Shown here: positions 31,746 to 39,526 of the stretch, one piece after another
How positions within the stretch are numbered: the first letter of the stretch is position 1
Layout of the letters: each line of letters opens with the position of its first letter
NCBI RefSeq assembly: GCF_000422505.1
Contig: NZ_AULX01000037.1
Span: forward strand, 1-39,787
Source of the DNA: Paenibacillus pinihumi DSM 23905 = JCM 16419
Lineage (GTDB): Bacteria; Bacillota; Bacilli; Paenibacillales; Paenibacillaceae
DNA length: 39,787 nt
Direction: 5' to 3'
Notes under the pieces: model-generated
What the model saw: only the letters and a program-made list of their open reading frames with translations
What the model was told of the DNA's origin: nothing
Databases searched by the model: none
Made by a program: the position numbers and the translations under genes

Positions 31746-33005
31746 ATGAAAAGTGAAAGGCATGCACTGGTAATCGGCGCGGGGATTGGCGGCTTATGTA
31801 CAGCCATCGCCCTGGAGCAGACAGGATGGCAGGTTACGGTATATGAGCAGGCTCCGGCACCGTCAGAGGCAGGGGCGGGCATTGTACTGGCTGCAAATGC
31901 TGTTGCTGCTCTGACAAGGCTGGGGGTGGCAGATCAGGTGAAGCAGCGGGGAGCCAAGGTCGGTATTGCCCATATTCGCACGCATGATGGCAAAATGATT
32001 ACTCAGCTCCCTGTAAAAGTCCAGGCGGAGCGATACGGTACCTTCAGCTATCTTGTTCATCGGGAGGAATTGCAAGCGGTGCTGGCGGAGCGACTGCAGA
32101 ATACAACGATTCATTACAATAAGAAGCTGCGCGATTTTAAGCAGCAGAATGGAGTCGTGACGGCACTTTTCCAAGATGATACTTATGCTGCCGGAAATAT
32201 TCTGGTTGGAGCCGATGGTATTCATTCGGCTGTTCGCAGAGGATTGCTGGATACCCCGGATCATGCACAAGGGGATTCCCGGCATGGGGCTTCCACAAAC
32301 ACAGCAATGATCTCCCGGGCAGGTTCCGCCAGTGCTGTCGGACATTCGGAGCTCCGTTATTCAGGTTTTACCGCACTGAGAGGCATTTGCAACTTGCAGG
32401 ATGACGGGTATACGCCTGAGAAGGGCGGAGGATTTGAAGCATGGGGCCAGGGGCTGCGTTTCGGCTTCTCCCACTTGGACCGGGGACGGATTTTCTGGTT
32501 TGCTGCGATCAATGCTCCGCAAGGAATGATTCAACCGCCCGATCGAAGCAAGTCCGATCTGCTAAAGCGGCTGAACGGCTGGTATGAACCTGTACAGCGG
32601 GCGGTGGAGGCAACTCCTGCAAATGAGATTTTAAGACATGATATTTTCGACAAAATTCCGCTTCGATTCTGGTCATCCGGTTTGGTGACACTGCTTGGCG
32701 ACGCTGCGCATCCGATGCTGCCTAATCTGGGACAGGGCGGGGCACAGGCTATGGAGGATGCTGTGCAGCTTGCGGCCTGCCTCAAGCAACATGCGGATCC
32801 CGTTGCTGCAATGCAGGCTTATCAAAAGATCCGTATTCCGCGCACATCCCGGGTTGTACGGCAATCACGGCGAATGGGGAGAGTTGTACAACTGGAGAAT
32901 CCGCTGGCCATTGCCTTTCGCAACCAGTTGCTCAGGCGGATGCCAGGCCGCTTGCAGATGAAGCAGCTCGACTGGCTGCTAAGCTATAGATCCCCTTCTA
33001 TATAA
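31746..33005 (+). CDS. FAD-dependent monooxygenase (PHBH-like)
   Basis: A 419-residue group A flavoprotein. GxGxxG FAD motif in ALVIGAGIGGLCTAIALEQ, the arginine motif HREELQAVLAERL, the DG motif GADGIHSAVRRGLL, and the GD motif TLLGDAAHPMLPNLGQGGAQ then AMEDAVQLA. It hydroxylates an unknown, probably aromatic, substrate with NAD(P)H and oxygen. Relatives include salicylate and zeaxanthin-type hydroxylases. Residues 175-200 (about) carry a Ser/Ala/Gly-rich insertion. The gene stands alone between two terminators, so context does not reveal the substrate. The binding site is a G run (GGGGGGGA) before ATG 31746. Confidence 0.88.
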   Translation: MKSERHALVIGAGIGGLCTAIALEQTGWQVTVYEQAPAPSEAGAGIVLAANAVAALTRLGVADQVKQRGAKVGIAHIRTHDGKMITQLPVKVQAERYGTFSYLVHREELQAVLAERLQNTTIHYNKKLRDFKQQNGVVTALFQDDTYAAGNILVGADGIHSAVRRGLLDTPDHAQGDSRHGASTNTAMISRAGSASAVGHSELRYSGFTALRGICNLQDDGYTPEKGGGFEAWGQGLRFGFSHLDRGRIFWFAAINAPQGMIQPPDRSKSDLLKRLNGWYEPVQRAVEATPANEILRHDIFDKIPLRFWSSGLVTLLGDAAHPMLPNLGQGGAQAMEDAVQLAACLKQHADPVAAMQAYQKIRIPRTSRVVRQSRRMGRVVQLENPLAIAFRNQLLRRMPGRLQMKQLDWLLSYRSPSI

Positions 33006-33075
33006 ATGAAGAGATAAATATAGAAGCATGTACAAAGGTCAAATCGGGTCCCGATCCTCAATGCCGCTGCTGATT

Positions 33076-33117
33076 AAAAAAGCCTCGCGGCCTTCATAGT
33101 GAAGGCGTGCGAGGCTT
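33076..33117 (-). terminator. Terminator of hemQ
   Basis: Arms aagcctcgc (33080-33088) and gcgaggctt (33109-33117), with an inner gccttc/gaaggc stem. On the minus strand a T6 run follows (A run at 33076-33081). Confidence 0.85.
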
Positions 33118-33161
33118 GCGGATTAAATGATTTGCTTAAACTTGACGCGCAGGCTGCGCTG

Positions 33162-33908
33162 TTAGATGCTCAGCAGTTTGCCAAGCTTGTCCGAATCCAG
33201 CAGGTTGCCGACATAGAAGTCGCCAAATTCGCCGTAGCGGGCACTAACTTCATCAAAGCGCATCTCATAGACCAGCTTTTTGAACTGAAGCGGATCATCC
33301 GCAAATAGCGTCACGCCCCATTCCCATTGGTCAAAGCCGACAGAACCGGTAATGATCTGCTTGACCTTGCCTGCGTAAGAGCGTCCGATCATGCCGTGGC
33401 TGCGCATCATGCTGCGGCGCTCGTCCATGCTCAGCATGTACCAGTTATCATTGCCTTCGCGGCGCTTGTTCATCGGATAAAAGCAGATATGGGCCGCTTT
33501 TGGCAAAATCGGCTTGAGGCGGGCGAGGACTTCAGGATTTTCCGAAGGGTCCGTACCTGGCTTCGCCATGTAATTACTCAGCTCTACAACGCTAACGTAG
33601 GAGTAGACAGGGGTCGTGAATTGGGCGATAGCCGACTTGTTAAAGGCCGTCTCCAGTTCATTCAGCTCTTCCAGCGTTTCACGCAGGTGCATAAAGATGA
33701 TGTCTGCTTTTTGGCCGACAATGCTGTATACGGCTGTGCTGCCTTGCTTGCTTTCTTCGACAGCGGACCATGCGCCCAGGAAGGACTTCAGCTCGTCCTC
33801 AGCCTGACGGCGCGCATCCTCGCTGGCAAGCTTCCATGCAGACCAGTTGATCGAGCGGAAATCATGGAGCGCAAACCAGCCCTCCAGTGTTTGTGCTGCT
33901 TCACTCAT
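33162..33908 (-). CDS. hemQ: Coproheme decarboxylase HemQ (chlorite dismutase family)
   Basis: 248 residues, the usual length for the Firmicute enzyme. It carries out the last step of the coproporphyrin-dependent heme pathway, decarboxylating Fe-coproporphyrin III with peroxide to heme b. Seen: the catalytic Tyr144 in [20 protein letters not shown], the proximal heme ligand His171 in [20 protein letters not shown] and the [17 protein letters not shown] segment. No chlorite-dismutase distal Arg is evident, as normal for HemQ. AAAGGAGAGATCTC precedes the ATG. It is a single gene with its own terminator. Confidence 0.95.
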   Translation of the reverse strand: MSEAAQTLEGWFALHDFRSINWSAWKLASEDARRQAEDELKSFLGAWSAVEESKQGSTAVYSIVGQKADIIFMHLRETLEELNELETAFNKSAIAQFTTPVYSYVSVVELSNYMAKPGTDPSENPEVLARLKPILPKAAHICFYPMNKRREGNDNWYMLSMDERRSMMRSHGMIGRSYAGKVKQIITGSVGFDQWEWGVTLFADDPLQFKKLVYEMRFDEVSARYGEFGDFYVGNLLDSDKLGKLLSI

Positions 33909-34093
33909 TGAGATCTCTCCTTTTTCGGCCGGTGAGCGTTTTCACTTGCGGCCTGTACTTGACGATATATCTTCGTTCATATGTGATGCCGGAAATTCCG
34001 GCCGGCAGGGCCATAACGTCAATCATATTGTAGCTTAAATATGGAAATAAGGGCAAATGGCGGTCTTGTGACAAAACAGAGGGCGGAATTGAC

Positions 34094-34122
34094 TTGACGC
34101 AAGCGTTTTAATAAACTACATT
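34094..34122 (+). promoter_or_regulatory. Promoter of the YuiB-like gene
   Basis: TTGACG (34094-34099), a 17-base spacer and TACATT (34117-34122), about 45 bases before the ATG. The rest of the gap between 33909 and 34094 holds only a 13-base palindrome ccggaaattccgg (33989-34001) and the hemQ leader. Confidence 0.6.
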
Positions 34123-34171
34123 ATAGCATGTACAATTCGTGAACGTGACCATATGAAAGGGGAAGCGCTGA

Positions 34172-34459
34172 ATGCTCCAAATGATCATTGCCATGATGCT
34201 GTTTTTCGTTATGATGTTCGGCATTGGCTTTATTTTGAATATGCTGATGAAGACGACCTGGTTCCCGGTGTACCTGTTCGTCATCATCCTGCTCCCGATC
34301 GGGATCTATTATACATGGGATGATTCCATGGCCTTCGCTGAGAATCTGCAGGCCTACACTTATGTGGATATCGCTCCGGCTGTCACTGCGCTCGTAGGCG
34401 CCTTTGTGAGCGGCTATACGATTCGCGCACTTCGCCGCGGCGGCTACAAGATGTTCTAG
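34172..34459 (+). CDS. YuiB-like small membrane protein
   Basis: 95 residues with an N-terminal hydrophobic helix (about 3-25), a second (about 31-47) and a third (about 68-85), ending in a conserved-looking IRALRRGGYKMF. The overall pattern, MLFFVMMFGIGFILNMLMK followed by a short loop and a basic-KGYxMF-type end, resembles Bacillus YuiB, whose gene also lies near yumC. Its function is not known. It has its own promoter upstream and a bidirectional terminator downstream. Confidence 0.7.
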   Translation: MLQMIIAMMLFFVMMFGIGFILNMLMKTTWFPVYLFVIILLPIGIYYTWDDSMAFAENLQAYTYVDIAPAVTALVGAFVSGYTIRALRRGGYKMF

Positions 34460-34480
34460 TTTTAGCTGCGGGATAATAAG

Positions 34481-34544
34481 AAATCTCTCCTTCTGCAACC
34501 GCCGGTTATCCGGTCATCCTGCTGCTGGAAGGAGAGATTTTTTT
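34481..34544. terminator. Bidirectional terminator
   Basis: A perfect 13-bp stem aaatctctccttc (34481-34493) / gaaggagagattt (34528-34540) with a 34-base loop that holds its own ccggttatccgg hairpin. T7 follows on the plus strand; on the minus strand TTTCTTATT follows. It serves both the YuiB-like gene and the P-loop gene. Confidence 0.85.
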
Positions 34545-34557
34545 CGATAAGAAGAGA

Positions 34558-35211
34558 CTATTTTACAAGATTCCCGTATACAAATTCCTTCATCTCTCTG
34601 GTATAACGATCCCAGTCGTAGCTTGTATTTTCAATAATCAGTTTAGGAATTTGCCATTCATCCACAACCGATCTTACGAATGCCTGGCTGCTGCCCCATA
34701 ATTCGCCGGCCTCACGGAAGTCTTCATCCGTATGCAGGGAGACGGGTCCCCACTCATTGCCGCGTATATTGCATATATAGCGCCACTGCGCTTCAGGATT
34801 CACTTGATAAAAATAAACCAGGACAGGCTCCAGCGGGGCTAGTATCTGCTGCAAGGAAGCAGTGAATTTGTGCAGCTTATCCCTGTTCATGCCCGAATGA
34901 TGGGCACAGTTGATGGCGTCCTGAAAAAGCACGCTCTCAATAATCGTCAGGTCCGGGCTGCCCTGAAGCCGTTCATCTACGAATTTCCTGAACTTCGCTT
35001 CCAGCAAAGCGATGAATTTGTCCTGTTGCTCTTCATGCTGGAATTCCGCCCAATTAAAATCAGTCAAAAGCAAAGGATTATTGTCCTCCTGCTCAAGCAC
35101 GCAGCGGCTTTCCTTGCCCCATGTGGCCAATTGCTGTGCGATCATCGATGCCGAGGTTGATTTTCCCGATCCCGGCATGCCGTCTACGATAATAAGTCTT
35201 TTCTTTTTCAT
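34558..35211 (-). CDS. P-loop NTPase / kinase-like protein
   Basis: 217 residues from ATG 35211 (MKKKRLIIVDGMPGSGKSTS). This start follows GGGAGG and puts the Walker A motif GMPGSGKST at the usual distance; the frame is open for 73 more codons upstream without conservation. A TIIESVLFQDAIN strand may be the Walker B-like region, and CNIRGNEWGPVSLH may hold lid arginines. Such small ATPases resemble nucleotide or aminoglycoside-type kinases, but the substrate is not identifiable. It is a single gene convergent with the YuiB-like gene. Confidence 0.75.
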   Translation of the reverse strand: MKKKRLIIVDGMPGSGKSTSASMIAQQLATWGKESRCVLEQEDNNPLLLTDFNWAEFQHEEQQDKFIALLEAKFRKFVDERLQGSPDLTIIESVLFQDAINCAHHSGMNRDKLHKFTASLQQILAPLEPVLVYFYQVNPEAQWRYICNIRGNEWGPVSLHTDEDFREAGELWGSSQAFVRSVVDEWQIPKLIIENTSYDWDRYTREMKEFVYGNLVK

Positions 35212-35842
35212 TTTTCTGTCATCCTCCCGATTGAACTGGCTCTGATTGTCATCTTCATTGCACTTGAAATCTTTGATTATACTGCGAATGAGATGGAGGC
35301 CTTCGGGAAGCAGAAAAAGCCTGACTTGCAGACCATACGTCAAACATACCGGCTGCTGTGACAGGCAGGAAAAAACAGCAAAGGGCATCTTGCACTGTAT
35401 ACGATATGTACGCACCAAAAAAGCCTCCATCCCATTCGATTGATCTGTAAAACGATAACCCTAATAAACCTTTCTATATGAAGGTTTAAAAACGGGGTTT
35501 GTTTTACTTCCTCAATTTAATGGAGTGAAAGCAAGGTGACATCGATAGGCCTCTTTCCTGAATTAGATTTATTTTACAAATACATTTCCGATATTATCCA
35601 ATAATTCGATTTTTGTCAATCTATGTTTAGGATTTTAGTGCAAGGGCATGAGAACTTATGGCAGCCGCAGATACGGGACTGGTTGCTTTTTCTTTTCTGT
35701 TCTGCATCGAAAGGTTGTGCGATTTATGTTAAACTATGTAGATGATATTAGCGATGTTAAAAACGAAAGTGTTACGATAACTCTGTGGATCGTTTGCGAA
35801 ACTTTGCGAACGTTGTGTAATTGGACCGAAAGCGCAACGGTA
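35212..35842. other. Non-coding region before the repeat array
   Basis: No gene is supported. It contains the leader of the P-loop gene, a 7-bp inverted repeat aaacctt/aaggttt (35466-35472 and 35481-35487), A+T-rich sequence near 35500-35640 and, from about 35779, a shortened, degenerate copy of the 82-bp repeat that follows. The 76-codon ORF at 35648 runs into the repeats and has no ribosome binding site. Confidence 0.55.
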
Positions 35843-36091
35843 ACTCTACGATTCTTTGTGCGTAATGAGCGGAGATAAGCGGTACTTTACGAAATGTAGC
35901 GTATTAGAACGAATAAGCAACGATACTCTACGATTCTTTGTACGTAATGAGCGGAGATAAGCGGTACTTTACGAAGTGTAGCGTATTAGAACGAATAAGC
36001 AATGATACTCTACGATTCTTTGTACGTAATGAGCGGAGATAAGCGGCAACTTTACGAGGCGTTGCGTAGTTAGAACGAAAGTCCAAACGGT
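35843..36091. repeat. Tandem repeat array, 82-bp period, upstream of dnaB
   Basis: Units begin actctacgattctttg at 35843, 35925 and 36007, with exactly 82 bases between starts. The first two units differ at only a few positions; the third diverges in its second half. Degenerate partial copies lie on both sides (about 35779-35842 and 36092-36150). Within a unit taatgagcggagataagcgg is fully conserved. There are no spacers, so this is not CRISPR. The region between 36150 and 36278 holds nothing else recognisable except the dnaB leader. Confidence 0.85.
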
Positions 36092-36278
36092 AGCACTACG
36101 ATACACGTTGCGTAAATTCAATCGCAGTGTAACGAGGAATAGCGCATTACAACTAAGCTAAGTGACCTTATTACAAGCAGGTTTTCAAGAATGTTGTTAA
36201 GAGTCTGTGGAAAAATATACGAAATTCAAAGTGGAACAAGTTTAAAACCAATCAAGTGACTATGAAAGAGGTGAGCGG

Positions 36279-37781
36279 GTGCGGATCGGGAATATTCTTC
36301 AGTTCACGGAGCATCACCGTTATTACATATATCGGGATTTCTCGCTTAGCAGCATGGATTCAAAAGTGCTTCAGATGATCTATCAGCCGATGGTAGGCGC
36401 ACTGGCAGCCAGTCTCTATCAATTGCTGTATCATCACGTTCCGGCAGATCAGGTAGGCTATTCGCAGCTGGAATCGCAGCGCCGGATTTTTCTGAGCCTG
36501 GGACTGGAGATGAATGAGCAAGGACGCAGGACATTGATCGAACATGCCTCGCGGCTTGAGGCAGTTGGCCTTCTGCAAACCTCAAGGCTTGCAATGCCGC
36601 ACGGCGAGGATGTGATCTTTGAGTATGAGCTGGCAGAGCCGCTCGGACCTGAGGAGTTTTTTGAGAACCAGCATTTGACTATGTATCTGCGGGACAAAAT
36701 CGGGAAGTTCGCGCTTATTTCCCTGCGGCAGGAATTCGTGTCCCGGGAACCGGACGAACTTGCGCACGCCCAATTGGAGAAGGAGAACATCTCGGTTCCC
36801 TTCTATGAGCTGTTCTCGCTGAATACCCACTCTGTGGACAGTGAGCTGGAACAGGCGCTTTCCGAGGTGGCACCCTCCAGACAAAGCACAAGAACGATAC
36901 CGGATAGTTCCGAGACAGCGGGTATCCAGTACGGTGAGATTATTTTGCGCTTCCCCCGTCATGCGGGCAACCGTCCATTCGTGGAGCGGCTGCGCGGCGA
37001 CCAAAAGCAGCTTGCGAAGCTGAATTATGTCGCCTACAAGTACAACCTCAATGTTGTGGATTTATGCCGCTTGCTCGATGAGGACGGCATTTTCTCGCGT
37101 GCGGGCGAACTGATGGAGGAAGAGCTTCAGCTCCGGGCCAACCAGCTTTACCGCCAGGATCGCAAGCGGGGAGACGAGCGGGAGCGGAAGCTGGCAAAAA
37201 TAGCAGCGATCCAGCAGGGGGATACAGAGGAGGAAATGCCTCAGGAGCATGCGGTACAGGCTGAAAATTGGCTGGAGGTGCCGGTGCAGCTGACTGGCCG
37301 CTGTGACAAAGCCCAGTACAATATGCTGATGCGCAATGAGCCGCATACCCGCTTCCTGGCCCGCTTCTTCCCGGGCGCTGTACCCGAATGGATGGAGCGT
37401 GTATTTGAACGGATTGATCTTAATTACCGCCTGCCGGGAGCGGTCATCAATGTGCTCATTCATTATGTGCTCGGCGAGAAGAAGTCGCAGCGTGTCAGCA
37501 AAACCTTTATTGATGCTGTAGCAGGAAATATGCTCGTCCAGCAGGTAGACACCTTCGAGAAGGCGGTGGGCTATGTGCGTGAGCAGGGGGATGTAGAGGA
37601 GCGCCGGAAACATACGGACACCCGCACCGCTGCCCCAAGAGCGGGTATTCAGAGAAATCGGGGCACCCGCAAGCCCAACATGCCGATTGTCGAGGATGCT
37701 CCGTCCGGAGCGGCACCTACGTCGGAGGAGCTGGAAGCGGCTCTCAGACTGGCGCGCAAGCTGGATGGAAAGATGGAGTAG
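36279..37781 (+). CDS. dnaB: Replication initiation / membrane attachment protein DnaB
   Basis: 500 residues from GTG 36279, with AAAGAGGTG upstream. This is the Firmicute primosome protein DnaB (not the helicase). N-terminal winged-helix region with DSKVLQMIYQPMVGALAASL, YQLLYHHVP and a RRTLIEHASRLEAVGLLQ helix-turn-helix. The middle is acidic and basic linker. The C-terminal DnaD/DnaB_2 domain (about 390-450) has LNYRLPGAVINVLIHYVL and VDTFEKAVGYVREQ. With DnaD and DnaI it loads the replicative helicase DnaC at origins and stalled forks. It is followed after 13 bases by dnaI. Confidence 0.93.
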   Translation: MRIGNILQFTEHHRYYIYRDFSLSSMDSKVLQMIYQPMVGALAASLYQLLYHHVPADQVGYSQLESQRRIFLSLGLEMNEQGRRTLIEHASRLEAVGLLQTSRLAMPHGEDVIFEYELAEPLGPEEFFENQHLTMYLRDKIGKFALISLRQEFVSREPDELAHAQLEKENISVPFYELFSLNTHSVDSELEQALSEVAPSRQSTRTIPDSSETAGIQYGEIILRFPRHAGNRPFVERLRGDQKQLAKLNYVAYKYNLNVVDLCRLLDEDGIFSRAGELMEEELQLRANQLYRQDRKRGDERERKLAKIAAIQQGDTEEEMPQEHAVQAENWLEVPVQLTGRCDKAQYNMLMRNEPHTRFLARFFPGAVPEWMERVFERIDLNYRLPGAVINVLIHYVLGEKKSQRVSKTFIDAVAGNMLVQQVDTFEKAVGYVREQGDVEERRKHTDTRTAAPRAGIQRNRGTRKPNMPIVEDAPSGAAPTSEELEAALRLARKLDGKME

Positions 37782-37794
37782 GAGGTGAGGCTGC

Positions 37795-38748
37795 ATGGAA
37801 TCGCTCGGTGAAGTGCTGAAGCAGTGGCCTGTAGGGAACAAAATGTCGGATAAGGCCAGACAGCTTCAAGAGGAGCTATTGGTCCATCCGCTCGTAGTCA
37901 AGCTGCGGGCCAAGTATCCGGAATTAAGCGAAGATGTGATCCGGCTCAATCTGAACCGGGTCTACCAATATACGAAAGAACACGGGAACTGCTCTAATTG
38001 CCCTGGTCTCGACCGCTGCCCGAACGACTTTGAGGGTCATTATACGATGCTGTCCAGCGAATCGCAGGGTGGTGTCACACAACTGGTCGACCGCAAGGTA
38101 CCGTGCAAAAAATTTATCGCCCACCAGAGCGAGCAGCAAATCCGCAGCCGGGTGCGCAGCTTTTACGTGGACGAACTCGCGCTATCCCGCGGCTATTCGG
38201 CTGAGGAAATTATGTTCAAGGACCTCGACCGGTTGAAATCCGCCCAGCATGTTATGGGATATATTGACCAGACGAAGCAGGAGGGGCTGCAGACACGCGG
38301 ACTGTATCTCGGCGGCAAGTTTGGAACGGGCAAGACGTTCCTGATGTGCTACATGCTCTATGAGCTGGCCAAGGCCGGATATTCGGGCGTCATCGTCTAT
38401 GTCCCTGAATTTGTGGAGGACCTGAAGTCGATGTTCCAGGAGCCGCAAAAACTCAAAGAGACGGTGGAATTGATGAAATCAACCGATCTGCTTGTCTTCG
38501 ACGATATCGGCGCGGAAAATCTGAACCCGTGGGTTCGCGACCATGTGATGGGGACGATTCTGAATTACCGGATGAACCGCAAACCGACCTTTTACACTTC
38601 GAATCATGATCTGGATATGCTGGAGAAGCATTTCAGCTTCACAAGCAAGGATGGCGACGAACTTCATAAAGGGCAGCGCTTGATGGACCGTATCCGCCCA
38701 TTCGTGGACTATGTGCTTGTATCCGGGGAAAATAAACGGGGCAAATGA
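37795..38748 (+). CDS. dnaI: Primosomal helicase loader DnaI
   Basis: 317-residue AAA+ ATPase. The N-terminal helicase-binding domain has zinc-type cysteines (Cys66, 69, 75 and 104 in GNCSNCPGLDRCPND and KVPCKKF). The AAA+ domain has Walker A GGKFGTGKTF (about 173-182), Walker B LLVFDDIGAE (about 239-249), sensor 1 in PTFYTSNHDL and an arginine-finger region GQRLMDRIRPF. It delivers the DnaC helicase to DNA together with DnaB. It is the second gene of the dnaBI operon; GGAGGTGAGGC precedes ATG 37795. Confidence 0.95.
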   Translation: MESLGEVLKQWPVGNKMSDKARQLQEELLVHPLVVKLRAKYPELSEDVIRLNLNRVYQYTKEHGNCSNCPGLDRCPNDFEGHYTMLSSESQGGVTQLVDRKVPCKKFIAHQSEQQIRSRVRSFYVDELALSRGYSAEEIMFKDLDRLKSAQHVMGYIDQTKQEGLQTRGLYLGGKFGTGKTFLMCYMLYELAKAGYSGVIVYVPEFVEDLKSMFQEPQKLKETVELMKSTDLLVFDDIGAENLNPWVRDHVMGTILNYRMNRKPTFYTSNHDLDMLEKHFSFTSKDGDELHKGQRLMDRIRPFVDYVLVSGENKRGK

Positions 38749-38765
38749 TGAGTTCCAATATAACG

Positions 38766-38847
38766 AAAGCCTTCCCGCAGCAGGGAGCTGACAGTGACCT
38801 CATAAGAAGTCATGGTCTGCCGATACCTCTGCTGCGGGAAGGCTTTT
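38766..38847 (+). terminator. Terminator of dnaB-dnaI with an 18-bp stem
   Basis: A perfect 18-bp stem (38766-38783 with 38829-38846) followed by a T run (38844-38849). The 45-base loop contains a smaller gacc/ggtc hairpin. Unusually stable and long for a simple terminator. Confidence 0.88.
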
Positions 38848-38873
38848 TTGTATTGCTTGCCGGAGTCCGCTTA

Positions 38874-39317
38874 TTACGGATACAAATCATGCAGGGAAGC
38901 GCTGAGCTTCGCATCCGTCCCGCAATCCGGCCATAAATGATTCAGTTTATTCTGTGCTTCATGAATGGTCGCTACGCATCCGAGCCTGATGAGCACCCCG
39001 ATTGCGATGCAGGCAGTCCGGGTCCGGTCTTCCGAGCAATGCAACCCGAGTCTGTAGCCTGCTTCGGCCATTTCAGAGACCCATTCTACTGCTTGGTGAA
39101 TGTGAGACTGTTGGTTTTCCGTATCGGATGCAATCGGAATTTGTATATAGTGCAGGGGGTGCTCCTTGCCGGTAAGTACCTTTTCCGCCCGCAGATCGAC
39201 AATAATCTGACAATGCTCTTTCTCAATCAGCGTCGTCATATCGCCAAGACCGCCAATCCACACCTTTCCCTCTACCAGCTGCCTGCAACTGCTCCATGCT
39301 GTTTTGACTTTGGGCAA
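38874..39317 (-). CDS. Dual-specificity phosphatase-like protein
   Basis: 147 residues starting at TTG 39317, with GGGAGGGA 7 bases upstream. The signature CX5R loop reads GLHCSEDRTRTACIAIGVLI (Cys94, Arg100), and an Asp in IASDTENQQ (about 65) could be the general acid. Early WIGGLGDMTTL and IIVDLRAEK strands are typical of DSP/rhodanese-like phosphatases. In place of the usual HCxxGxxR glycine there is Asp97, so activity may be altered. It is convergent with dnaI. Substrate unknown. Confidence 0.8.
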   Translation of the reverse strand: MPKVKTAWSSCRQLVEGKVWIGGLGDMTTLIEKEHCQIIVDLRAEKVLTGKEHPLHYIQIPIASDTENQQSHIHQAVEWVSEMAEAGYRLGLHCSEDRTRTACIAIGVLIRLGCVATIHEAQNKLNHLWPDCGTDAKLSASLHDLYP

Positions 39318-39470
39318 GCCGTCATCCCTCCCTGATCTTCAATGGTCTTCGTGTTCATCCATCAGCTTTGTAAAGTGTATTAAATTCCCAGCTCTTACAT
39401 GACGAAATCCTATAAGCAATATAAATCAATGTCATCATTAAATCTTAAAAATGTATGTCAAACGTCTGTG

Positions 39471-39506
39471 AAAATGTCACTCTAATTGTGCTATGAAAAT
39501 GTCACT
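39471..39506. repeat. Two direct copies of AAAATGTCACT near a transposase end
   Basis: tgaaaatgtcact occurs at 39469-39481 and 39494-39506, exactly 25 bases apart, just beyond the stop of the partial transposase. Such repeats at insertion-sequence ends commonly bind transposase. A third copy of the core is at 28739-28749. The true end of the element cannot be fixed without the other end. Confidence 0.5.
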
Positions 39507-39526
39507 TGTTAAAATGAAGGTCTCTG

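Noticed and set aside
35212-35430. 73-codon N-terminal extension of the P-loop protein
   Set aside because: The Walker A motif is at the normal distance from the ATG at 35211, which has its own binding site.
35648-35878. 76-codon ORF before dnaB
   Set aside because: It runs into the tandem repeats, has no ribosome binding site and the repeats explain its openness.
35843-36091. CRISPR array
   Set aside because: Units are contiguous 82-base tandem copies without unique spacers, and no cas genes are present.
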